Assembly (NCBI RefSeq): GCF_020510585.1
Contig: NZ_CP075190.1
Location: forward strand, 2,912,001-2,976,000
DNA length: 64,000 nucleotides
Source: Ferribacterium limneticum
Lineage (GTDB): Bacteria; Pseudomonadota; Gammaproteobacteria; Burkholderiales; Rhodocyclaceae
Direction of reading: 5' to 3'
This document shows positions 1-6,834 of the stretch, one piece after another (position 1 is the stretch's first letter; the number at the start of each line of letters is the position of its first letter). The notes beneath the pieces are model-generated. The model searched no databases, was not told where the DNA came from, and saw only the letters and a list, made by a program, of their open reading frames with translations. Made by a program: the position numbers and the translations under genes.

Positions 1-33
1 ACGCAGCGCAATCGAATGCCGCCAGCCCGTCAC
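1..33 (-). CDS. Start of sensor histidine kinase (partial)
   Basis: Reading leftward from a GTG three bases beyond the stop of the response-regulator gene, an open frame runs off the window edge. Its first residues are V-T-G-W-R-H-S-I-A-L-R, resembling the cytoplasmic N-terminus before the first membrane helix of CusS/CopS-type heavy-metal sensor kinases. Such kinases normally follow the regulator in the same operon. Only 11 codons are visible, so the identity rests on context. Confidence 0.5.
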   Translation of the reverse strand, partial: MTGWRHSIALR

Positions 34-35
34 GA

Positions 36-707
36 TCAGCGGATTTCCATGACGTAACCCATGCCGCGCAGGGTGTGGATCAGTTTGGGCGAAAAGTCGT
101 CATCGACCTTGGCGCGCAGCCGACGGATGGCCACCTCGACGACATTGGTGTCAGAATCGAAATTCATGTCCCAGACCTGCGAGGCGATGAAGCTGCGCGC
201 CAGCACCTCGCCCTGCCGACGCAGGAAGAGCTCGAGCAGCGCGAACTCCTTGGCCGTCAGGTCGATGCGCTGGCCGGCCCGGGTCGCCCGGCGCTTGAGC
301 ACATCGAGTTCGAGGTCGGCCAGCTTCAGGTTCTCGGCGTCGCGGGCCCGGCCCCGACGCAGCAGCGTGCGCACGCGGGCGAGCAGTTCGGAAAAGGCGA
401 AAGGCTTGACCAGGTAGTCGTCGGCGCCCAGTTCCAGCCCCTTGACCCGGTCCTCGACCTGATCGCGCGCCGTCAAAAACAAAACCGGCAAATCGCGTCC
501 GGCCGCCCGCAAGGTTTTCAGCACCTGCCAGCCATCCAGCCCCGGCAGATTGACGTCGAGGATCAGCAGGTCGTACTCGCCGGCCAGCCCCTCGTGCATG
601 CCATCGAGCCCGTTGCGCACGAGGTCGGCCGTGAAACCGGCTTCGGACAGCCCCTGCTTGAGGTAATCGCCAGTCTTCGCTTCGTCTTCGACGATGAGAA
701 TCTTCAT
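36..707 (-). CDS. cusR: OmpR/PhoB-family heavy-metal response regulator (CusR/CopR type)
   Basis: A 223-residue two-domain response regulator. The receiver domain (about 1-115) has the acidic pocket E7-D8, phospho-acceptor D51 in LDVNLPG, T79 and K101 in VKPF. The C-terminal winged helix (about 125-221) ends in the family pattern of [11 protein letters not shown] and RGMGYVME. Length and sequence fit CusR/CopR/IrlR regulators, which activate copper or silver efflux genes when phosphorylated by their cognate kinase. The kinase gene appears to start 3 bases downstream at the window edge. A cus-type efflux operon with a palindromic box lies about 1.8 kb away, supporting a copper/silver role. The exact metal is inferred. 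Confidence 0.85.
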   Translation of the reverse strand: MKILIVEDEAKTGDYLKQGLSEAGFTADLVRNGLDGMHEGLAGEYDLLILDVNLPGLDGWQVLKTLRAAGRDLPVLFLTARDQVEDRVKGLELGADDYLVKPFAFSELLARVRTLLRRGRARDAENLKLADLELDVLKRRATRAGQRIDLTAKEFALLELFLRRQGEVLARSFIASQVWDMNFDSDTNVVEVAIRRLRAKVDDDFSPKLIHTLRGMGYVMEIR

Positions 708-758
708 GCCGGCATTTTGCCCGACAACCCGCCGCCTTGTGTAATTGGCCGAGGTGCC

Positions 759-1322
759 CTAAAAACAGGTCAGGCGTCCGCGACGTCGGGACAGGCGATA
801 CACTGCCTTCCAGCGCCGCAGCGAATGGGCCAACAGTCCGCTGCGAACACCCCGCCGAAGCACCATCAGGAAAGCGCGTGTCTGCTGATAGACGGGGTGC
901 TGGTGCAGGGTTTCAAACACGTAGTTCTTGAAGCGCACGACCACGGCATAGGTACGGGCGAACCAGCCGATTTCCATCAACTGCGGCTTGGTCAGCGCAA
1001 AAATTCGCGCCACCAGCGCCGTCCCGACGACTTTGGCGGCGAGAAAGGTACCAACGCCCAGCAGCGGCGCCCCGTGCCCCAGGAAATAAAGACCGAGGAG
1101 CTTGAAGGGCAGGAGTACGGCGCCGGGAATTACGAAGCAAACCAGCGCCAGATAGCGCGGGGCGCGCGAAATCCACGCTTCGGCCAGACGCAGCACCGGC
1201 CACTGGCCGATTTTTGCCATGATGCTTTCCAGCGGCTCCCACAACCATTCCCAGAACCACAAAAGGAATGCGGCCAAGATGATGAAGGGCGGCGTCAGCA
1301 GGCGTTTGAGTTTCGATTCCAT
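759..1322 (-). CDS. Hypothetical membrane protein, 187 aa
   Basis: I do not recognise a named family. The protein has a hydrophobic stretch near the N-terminus (about 10-30, rich in W, F, L) and a second long one (about 57-105, from YLALVCFVIPG to FLAAKVVGTALVARIF). These predict an inner-membrane protein with two to four helices. The C-terminus is strongly basic (RRGVRSG, LRRWK, SRRRGR). It lies between the regulator and the bestrophin gene and is transcribed leftward, possibly as the first gene of the regulator transcript. The start follows GGGAAACGGT, a reasonable ribosome site. Confidence 0.65.
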   Translation of the reverse strand: MESKLKRLLTPPFIILAAFLLWFWEWLWEPLESIMAKIGQWPVLRLAEAWISRAPRYLALVCFVIPGAVLLPFKLLGLYFLGHGAPLLGVGTFLAAKVVGTALVARIFALTKPQLMEIGWFARTYAVVVRFKNYVFETLHQHPVYQQTRAFLMVLRRGVRSGLLAHSLRRWKAVYRLSRRRGRLTCF

Positions 1323-1501
1323 ACCGTTTCCCGGTGATATGCGTGGGAAATATACGGGAATCCCGAAATTTCGCCTGCGTGATCAGCGTGACCGGGTGTA
1401 ACAGGGCGTTACGCCGGATTGTTTGCCCGTCTCCCGTCCGTTATGCTGCGCCTCCCCAGCGCTTGCGCCGCCATCTCCCATTCACCTGTCCGACTGCCGC
1501 C

Positions 1502-2422
1502 ATGATCGTCCGCCCCCATCTGCACTGGTTTCGCCTGCTTTTTGTCTGGCGCGGCTCCGTTCTGCCTTACATCCTCACGCGTTTGCTGCTCGTCCTGGCG
1601 GTTTCCGTACTGAGCGTCCTGAGTCTCGACTGGTGGATGAGCGCCCATGCCGCTTCGGCCCTGTCGATTCCGCCATTTACCCTGATGGGCGTGGCGCTGG
1701 CCATTTTCCTCGGCTTCCGCAACTCGGTCAGCTACGACCGCTACTGGGAAGCCCGCAAGCAATGGGGCGCCCTGCTCATCGGCGCCCGCTCGCTGATCCG
1801 CGAGGTGGCCAGCTTTGCTCCTGACGAAACCGGATTACAGCGCCGCGTGGCGCGCACCCTGTCGGCCTTTGCCTTTGCTCTCAAGCACCAGTTGCGAGGC
1901 ACCGACCCACGGAATGATCTGACCTGTCGCCTCGATGCGGCGGTGCTCGAGCGCGTTTGTGCCACCCGCTTTGTGCCGTCAGCGCTGTTGCTCTGCCTGG
2001 CCCAAGACTTTGCTGCTGCGCAAAAGGCCGGCGTGCTCAGCGACCTGCAGTTGCAATCGCTGGATCGCAACCTCAATCTCCTGACCGAAGCCTCGGGGGC
2101 CTGCGAGCGCATCGCCAACACGCCCATTCCCTACACCTACCGCGTGCTCATGAACCGGACCGTGATGGTCTATTGCCTGCTGCTGCCGGTCGGCCTGAGC
2201 ACCTCGATCGGCTGGGTGACCGTGCTCGTCGCCCCGTTCATCGCCTACACCTTTCTGGCGCTGGATGTCATCGGCGAACAGATAGAGGAGCCTTTCGGCA
2301 AGGAACCGAACGACCTCGCGCTGGCTTCGATGTGTCATGGCATCGAGGTTTCGGTCTGCGAACTGGTCGGGGAAACCCCGCTCAGCTCGCCGCCCGAAGT
2401 CGTCGATTACGTCGTAACCTAG
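1502..2422 (+). CDS. Bestrophin-family (UPF0187/YneE-like) anion channel
   Basis: A 306-residue membrane protein of the bacterial bestrophin family. N-terminal features are MIVRPHLHWFRLLFVWRGSVL, a long helix, then the family signature FLGFRNSVSYDRYWEARKQWG at about residues 77-97. Further landmarks are NTPIPYTYRVLMNR and a hydrophobic segment ending in VTVLVAPFIAYTFLALDVIGEQIEEPFG. Bestrophins form pentameric anion channels; the prokaryotic physiological role is poorly known. The frame is open 56 codons upstream, but that extension is basic and unlike the family, so the ATG at 1502 is preferred. It ends about 30 bases before the cus box. Confidence 0.87.
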   Translation: MIVRPHLHWFRLLFVWRGSVLPYILTRLLLVLAVSVLSVLSLDWWMSAHAASALSIPPFTLMGVALAIFLGFRNSVSYDRYWEARKQWGALLIGARSLIREVASFAPDETGLQRRVARTLSAFAFALKHQLRGTDPRNDLTCRLDAAVLERVCATRFVPSALLLCLAQDFAAAQKAGVLSDLQLQSLDRNLNLLTEASGACERIANTPIPYTYRVLMNRTVMVYCLLLPVGLSTSIGWVTVLVAPFIAYTFLALDVIGEQIEEPFGKEPNDLALASMCHGIEVSVCELVGETPLSSPPEVVDYVVT

Positions 2423-2451
2423 TCATTGCCGCAAACCCGCGTCACGCAGCA

Positions 2452-2469
2452 GATTACAAACTTGTAATC
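2452..2469. promoter_or_regulatory. Probable CusR/CopR operator (palindromic cus/cop box)
   Basis: GATTACAA-AC-TTGTAATC is a perfect 8-2-8 inverted repeat, 66 bases upstream of the cusF start. It has the geometry of the CusR/CopR box of E. coli and Pseudomonas (TGACAA-NN-TTGTCA-like). It is the obvious candidate for control of the efflux operon by the regulator encoded at 36-707. Binding is inferred. Confidence 0.7.
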
Positions 2470-2472
2470 CTG

Positions 2473-2490
2473 CCGTCAGACGCCTGACGG
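2473..2490. other. Short stem-loop in the cusF leader
   Basis: CCGTCAG-ACGC-CTGACGG forms a perfect 7-bp stem with a 4-base loop, immediately after the cus box. No T-run follows, so it is not a typical intrinsic terminator. It could overlap the promoter or shape the 5' leader. Confidence 0.4.
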
Positions 2491-2535
2491 CCGCAGCAGC
2501 GCAGAATCGCCGCATCCATCCACCAAGGAACCGCC

Positions 2536-2853
2536 ATGCGCCTGCTGCTTGCCCTCATGCTCTCCCTCAGCCTCCCCGCTTTCGCCCAGCACGATCCCCA
2601 CGCCGGCCACATGGCGGCGACGAAAAATGCGCCGCTGAGCGACGGCCTGGTCAAGAAAATCGATGCCAAGGCTGGCGAAATAGTCATCCAGCATGGCCAG
2701 CTCGACAGCATCGGCATGCCGCCGATGACCATGGCCTTCGGCGTTGCCGACAAAGCCTGGCTGGGCAAGCTCAAGGCCGGTGACAAGATCCGGTTCGCGG
2801 CCGAGATGAAGGGCGGCAACGCCATTGTCAGCCGCTATGAGATGGCGAAGTAA
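2536..2853 (+). CDS. cusF: CusF-like periplasmic copper-binding protein
   Basis: A 105-residue protein with a signal peptide (MRLLLALMLSLSLPAFAQ, cleavage near 18) followed by a His-rich patch (HDPHAGH) and one CusF/DUF domain. The metal site is recognisable as the H of IQHGQ and the two Met of MPPMTM. The Trp that caps Cu(I) in E. coli CusF (WPxMTM) is Met here. CusF chaperones Cu(I)/Ag(I) to the CusCBA pump. It is the first gene after the cus box and begins a run of five same-strand genes with short gaps. Confidence 0.85.
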   Translation: MRLLLALMLSLSLPAFAQHDPHAGHMAATKNAPLSDGLVKKIDAKAGEIVIQHGQLDSIGMPPMTMAFGVADKAWLGKLKAGDKIRFAAEMKGGNAIVSRYEMAK

Positions 2854-2864
2854 GCGCTTCGCCG

Positions 2865-3434
2865 ATGCCTGAAATCATCCCCAACTGGCACCCGGCGGTC
2901 GTTCATTTTCCGATTGCCCTCGCCGTCACGGCCACGCTGCTCTTGTTGCTTGGCCGGCTGCGCCCGGCCAATCCGACTTTCACGGCCAGCGGCCGCCTGC
3001 TTGTCCTGGGCGCCGCCGTGAGCGCCGGTTTCGCGGCGGCGCTTGGCTGGTACGCTTTCCAGACGGTTGAACATGACGGCGCCGGTCATCTGGTCATGCT
3101 CAGTCATCGCAACTGGGCATTGGCCGGCACGGCCGGGCTGATCGCGCTGGCCGTCTGGGATGGCCTGCGCCAACGCGCGGAACGCCCGCCGCACGCGGCA
3201 TTGCTGCCGATCATGCTGGTGCTTTCGGCCGGCCTGGGGGTGACCGGCTGGCTGGGTGGCGAAATGGTTTATCGGCATGGTATCGGCGTCTCGGCATCGG
3301 CTTTCGCTGGGCCGGAAGTGGCGGCGCCGACGATGGCAGAGCCGCCGGCGGTAACGCCTGAAACGGTTGCCGAAACGCCAGCCCCCGCCCCCGGCGAGCA
3401 CATTCACAAGGATGGCAAACGCCATCGCCATTGA
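2865..3434 (+). CDS. DUF2231 membrane protein with His-rich tail
   Basis: A 189-residue integral membrane protein with the DUF2231 opening (NWHPAVVHFPIALAVTA, about 6-22) and four hydrophobic segments. A Pro/Ala/Glu-rich linker leads to a C-terminus rich in His and Lys (GEHIHKDGKRHRH). DUF2231 proteins often occur with metal-efflux genes; their activity is unknown. The conserved intramembrane His residues and the terminal His cluster suggest metal contact, which is inference. It begins 11 bases after cusF and precedes the TolC-type gene. Confidence 0.78.
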   Translation: MPEIIPNWHPAVVHFPIALAVTATLLLLLGRLRPANPTFTASGRLLVLGAAVSAGFAAALGWYAFQTVEHDGAGHLVMLSHRNWALAGTAGLIALAVWDGLRQRAERPPHAALLPIMLVLSAGLGVTGWLGGEMVYRHGIGVSASAFAGPEVAAPTMAEPPAVTPETVAETPAPAPGEHIHKDGKRHRH

Positions 3435-3442
3435 GGCTGCCC

Positions 3443-4690
3443 ATGAAACATCCGCTGCTTCTCGCCCTCCTGCTCACCGCGCTGGCCGCCCATGGCGCCG
3501 AGCCGCTGCCCGGCGCCAGTGTCGAATCGCTGCTGGCCGCTGCCCGCGAGCACAGCCCGGATGTCCGCATGGTCCGCCTCGAAGCCGAAGCGGCGCGCGA
3601 ACGCATTCAGCCGGCCGGCGCCCTGCCTGACCCAGTGCTGCGCATCGAGCTGGAAAACATCACGAAGAACGGCAGCCAGAATGCGACGCTCGACCCGACG
3701 CGGACGGGTGACACCAAATACACGCTGATGCAGCCGCTGCCCTTCTGGGGCAAGCGCGACCTCAAGCGCGACGTGGCCAGTGCCGAGGCGACCCAGGCCG
3801 AAGGCCGGGCCAGCGACACCTGGGCTGAAGTGGCCGGCCGCATCAAGACGCTTTACGCCCAATACTGGCTGACCGGTCAGTCGCTGCAACTGACCCGCGA
3901 GAATATCGAACTGACCCGCCGCCTCGAACAGATCGCCCAGGCCCGCTACGCCGGTGGCCTGGCGGCCCAGCAGGACGCCATTCGCGCCCAGCTCGAACGC
4001 AGCGCGATGGATAGCGAGCTGGTCGGCATGGAGAGCGAGTTCCATCACCTGATGGTTTTCCTCAACGCCATGCTGGCCCGCCCGAGCGGCGCGGCGCTGG
4101 CCGAACCGGCAGTGCTCCGGCCGATTCCCGCCCGCCTTGATGGCGCTGCGCTGACCGAGCGACTGCTCGCCGCCAACCCGCAGCTGGCCATCGAAACCGC
4201 CCGCGTCGGCGGCGCCGAGAAGAGCCGCGAGCTGGCCTACCGCAACCGCTATCCCGACCTGACGCTGGGCGTCGCGCCGATGCAGGTCGGCAACCGCGTC
4301 GATGCCTGGAGCCTGATGCTGGAAATGAACCTGCCGCTGCAACAGGGCACCAGGCGCAGCCAGGAGCGCGAAAGCGAGCGCATGCTGGAAGCCGCGGCGG
4401 CGCGCAAGGAAGCGCTCGGCCACCGGCTGATGGGCGACCTCAGTGCCGCGCTGAGCAATCTCGATGCGGCCCGGACGACCGAGCAGATCACCCGCACCCG
4501 CCTGCTGCCGCAGGCCGAACTGACTTTCAAATCGGCGCTGGCCGGCTACGAGAACGGCAAGGTCGATTTCGCCACCCTGCTCGACGCCCAGCGCCAGATC
4601 CGCAATGCCCGCCTCGCGCTGCTGCGCGCCCAGGCCAGCCAACAGATACGGCTGGCCGAGATCGAACGCCTGCTTGGAGAAGACCTGTGA
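3443..4690 (+). CDS. cusC: TolC/CusC-family outer-membrane efflux protein
   Basis: About 415 residues. It starts with a signal peptide (MKHPLLLALLLTALAAHG) and contains two outer-membrane efflux protein repeats. Family landmarks are PDVRMVRLEAEAARERI, LPDPVLRIELEN, FWGKRDLKRDV and, in the second half, NPQLAIETARVGGAEKS and ARTTEQITRTRLLPQAELTF. It would form the outer-membrane channel of the tripartite Cus pump. A TTG start at 3431 is possible, but the ATG at 3443 gives a normal signal peptide. The stop overlaps the GTG of cusB (GTGA), indicating translational coupling. Confidence 0.85.
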   Translation: MKHPLLLALLLTALAAHGAEPLPGASVESLLAAAREHSPDVRMVRLEAEAARERIQPAGALPDPVLRIELENITKNGSQNATLDPTRTGDTKYTLMQPLPFWGKRDLKRDVASAEATQAEGRASDTWAEVAGRIKTLYAQYWLTGQSLQLTRENIELTRRLEQIAQARYAGGLAAQQDAIRAQLERSAMDSELVGMESEFHHLMVFLNAMLARPSGAALAEPAVLRPIPARLDGAALTERLLAANPQLAIETARVGGAEKSRELAYRNRYPDLTLGVAPMQVGNRVDAWSLMLEMNLPLQQGTRRSQERESERMLEAAAARKEALGHRLMGDLSAALSNLDAARTTEQITRTRLLPQAELTFKSALAGYENGKVDFATLLDAQRQIRNARLALLRAQASQQIRLAEIERLLGEDL

Positions 4691-6210
4691 AAAACGGCCC
4701 CTTATTCATTTTCATCGCCGTCGCCCTCACCGTCGGCGGTTTTGCCGGCGGTTACCAGTTGGCCCAGCAGAAAACGGATGACGCGACAGCGGTTGCCACG
4801 GTCAACCCGGAAAAAGGGCAAAAACCGAAATTGCTCTACTACCGCAACCCGATGGGCCTGCCCGACACCTCGCCGACGCCGAAAAAAGACCAGATGGGCA
4901 TGGACTACATCCCCGTCTATGAGGGCGAGGATGAAGGGGCGGGCGACAGCGGCCTGAAGATCAGCGCCGAGAAAATCCAGAAAATGGGCGTCAAGGCCGA
5001 GCCGGCGAAGCTGCAGGTGCTCGACAAGAACGTCCGCGCCAGCGGCCGGGTCGAAATCGACGAAAGCCGCAGCTACACGGTGACCGCCAAGTTCGAGGGC
5101 TACATCGAGCGCCTGCACGTCAACACCACCGGCCAGCCGGTCGGCCGCGGCCAGCCGCTGTTCGAGGTGTACAGCCCGGAACTGGTCTCGGCCCAGCGCG
5201 AATACGCCATCGCCGCGCAGGGCGTCGGCAAGCTCAACGAAGCCGGCGGCGAAGCGCAATCGGCGATGAAACAACTGGCCGACTCCAGCCTGCAGCGGCT
5301 CAGAAACTGGGATATTTCCGACGAACAGATCAAGGCCCTGGCCCACTCCGGCAACGCCAAACGCACGCTGACCTTCCGCGCCCCGGTGGCCGGTATCGTC
5401 AGCGAGAAAAAGGCCGTCCAGGGCATGCGCTTCATGCCCGGCGAGATGCTTTACCAGATCGCCGACCTCTCGTCGGTGTGGGTCCTGGCCGATGTTTTCG
5501 AGCAGGACATTACTGCGGTGAACCTTGGCCAGAAGGCAAAAATCAGGATCAACGCCTATCCCGGCGAGGTCTTCGAGGGCCGCATCGCCTACGTCTATCC
5601 GACGCTCAAGGCGGAAACGCGGACGGTGCCGGTGCGCATCGAACTGGCCAATCCAAAGGGCCGCCTGAAACCGGCGATGTTCGCCGAGGTCGAGATTCCG
5701 GTGGCTGGCGCGGCGTCGGTCGTCACCGTGCCGAATTCGGCGGTGATCGACAGCGGCAACAAACAGGTGGTCATCGTGCAACTGGCCGAAGGTCGCTTCG
5801 AGCCGCGGGCTGTGAAGCTTGGGGCGCGGGGCGGGGAATTCGTGCAGGTGCTGGAGGGGGTCAAGGAAGGAGAGATGGTGGTTTCGTCGGCCAACTTCCT
5901 GATTGATGCCGAGAGCAATTTGAAGGCGGCGCTGGGCGGGATGCAGAAGGCTGACGGCGCTCCGGCCGTGAAACCGGCGGCAGTCGGGCACAAGGCGGTC
6001 GGGGTTTTGAATGCTGTGGATGCGGCGTCCGGAAGCGTGACGATTTCGCATGAGCCGGTGGCCAGTTTGAAATGGCCGGCGATGAAGATGGATTTTGTGC
6101 TGGCGAATCCTTCGCTGGTTTCGGGTTTGAAGCCGGGGGCTGGCATTGAGTTTGAGTTTGTTGAGCGGGGGCCGGGGGAATGGGTGGTTACCTCGGTGGT
6201 GAAGAAATGA
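4687..6210 (+). CDS. cusB: CusB-type periplasmic adaptor with C-terminal CusF domain
   Basis: A 507-residue membrane-fusion protein of the heavy-metal RND family. An N-terminal hydrophobic anchor (5-25) is followed by a linker and the metal-binding YYRNPMGL...KKDQMGMDYIPVY block (about 55-80). Next come the barrel-sandwich and helical-hairpin domains (about 100-240, with EVYSPELVSAQREY) and the beta-barrel (FRAPVAGIVSEK onward). The last 75 residues are a fused CusF-like domain with the intact ISHEP, WPAMKM copper site. The GTG start overlaps the cusC stop. Residues about 36-49 are encoded by DNA resembling the dispersed intergenic repeat (see 4795-4832). Confidence 0.9.
   Translation: MKNGPLFIFIAVALTVGGFAGGYQLAQQKTDDATAVATVNPEKGQKPKLLYYRNPMGLPDTSPTPKKDQMGMDYIPVYEGEDEGAGDSGLKISAEKIQKMGVKAEPAKLQVLDKNVRASGRVEIDESRSYTVTAKFEGYIERLHVNTTGQPVGRGQPLFEVYSPELVSAQREYAIAAQGVGKLNEAGGEAQSAMKQLADSSLQRLRNWDISDEQIKALAHSGNAKRTLTFRAPVAGIVSEKKAVQGMRFMPGEMLYQIADLSSVWVLADVFEQDITAVNLGQKAKIRINAYPGEVFEGRIAYVYPTLKAETRTVPVRIELANPKGRLKPAMFAEVEIPVAGAASVVTVPNSAVIDSGNKQVVIVQLAEGRFEPRAVKLGARGGEFVQVLEGVKEGEMVVSSANFLIDAESNLKAALGGMQKADGAPAVKPAAVGHKAVGVLNAVDAASGSVTISHEPVASLKWPAMKMDFVLANPSLVSGLKPGAGIEFEFVERGPGEWVVTSVVKK
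4795..4832 (+). repeat. Probable copy of the dispersed 36-bp repeat inside cusB
   Basis: CCACGGTCAACCCGG followed by AAAAAGGGCAAAAACCGAAAT matches the dispersed repeat, especially the copy at 6491, with a one-base insertion and a few substitutions. It encodes a low-complexity linker (A-T-V-N-P-E-K-G-Q-K-P-K) just before the conserved Met-rich block. Such a linker tolerates insertions, but chance similarity is possible. Confidence 0.45.
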
Positions 6211-6227
6211 GCATTGGATTTGCTCAA

Positions 6228-6783
6228 GCTTGGGGTTCCGCCCTGCTGGCGGGCGTACTTTCTTCTTGCTTCGCCAAGAAGAAAGTAGCCAAAGAAGAAG
6301 GCGACCCCGAGGGCGCCGCCGGCTTTGCCGGTTCCTTGCGCTACTCGGCAGTCCGGGCGGCTGCGGAACTCGGGCTTCGCCCTCAGACAGTCCTCGCCGA
6401 CTGCCCCCGGCCTCCCTGCGTTGCTCAGCGCCTTCCACGGGGGCCCCAAAGGCGTCCACGCTCGACCGATGTAGCCCCAAAAACCGGCTTCCACGGTCAA
6501 CCGGAAAAAAAGGCCAAAAATGAAATCTGCCATTCAGGCACCCAAGCTCAAACCCGGATCGTTTCACCGGGCCCCTTGAGAGGTGCCGAGCAACGCAGGG
6601 GCTGGCGGATAAAGGGCGAGGACTGTCTGAGGGCGAAGCCCGAGTTCCGCAGCCCCCGCCAGCACCGAGTCGCGCAGGGAACCGGCGCAGCCGGCACCGA
6701 CCCAGGGTCGCCTTCTTTTTGCTTACTTTTTCTTGGCGAAGCAAGAAAAAGTGAGACGCCCCGCAAGGGCGGAACCCCAAGCC
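6228..6783. repeat. Large inverted-repeat element between cusB and cusA
   Basis: Two arms of roughly 220 bases (about 6228-6453 and 6566-6783) are imperfect inverted copies. Both outer ends read CTTGGGGTTCCGCCC, followed by TTCTTGCTTCGCCAAGAA-type and CTCAGACAGTCCTCGCC-type blocks. The centre carries one copy of the short dispersed repeat. Open frames in it are shadows without protein similarity that I recognise. It resembles the non-coding GC-rich palindromic elements scattered in some proteobacterial genomes. It stretches the cusB-cusA gap to 624 bases and could form a very large hairpin in the mRNA. Confidence 0.75.
6491..6526 (+). repeat. Dispersed 36-bp repeat copy
   Basis: CCACGGTCAACCGG, an A-run, then GGCCAAAAATGAAAT. 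It lies in the spacer between the arms of the large inverted repeat. Confidence 0.75.
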
Positions 6784-6834
6784 AATTAGCCGCCCGCACG
6801 CCGATCCAGGGCAAACCCCACAGAAAAGCGCCTC

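Noticed and set aside
75..1337. 420-codon plus-strand open frame over the regulator and membrane-protein genes
   Set aside because: It is the mirror of two real minus-strand genes, and its product is low-complexity and unlike any family.
4702..6780. 692-codon minus-strand open frame opposite cusB and the inverted repeat
   Set aside because: It overlaps a well-supported cusB and runs through non-coding repeat arms. Typical GC-rich shadow frame.
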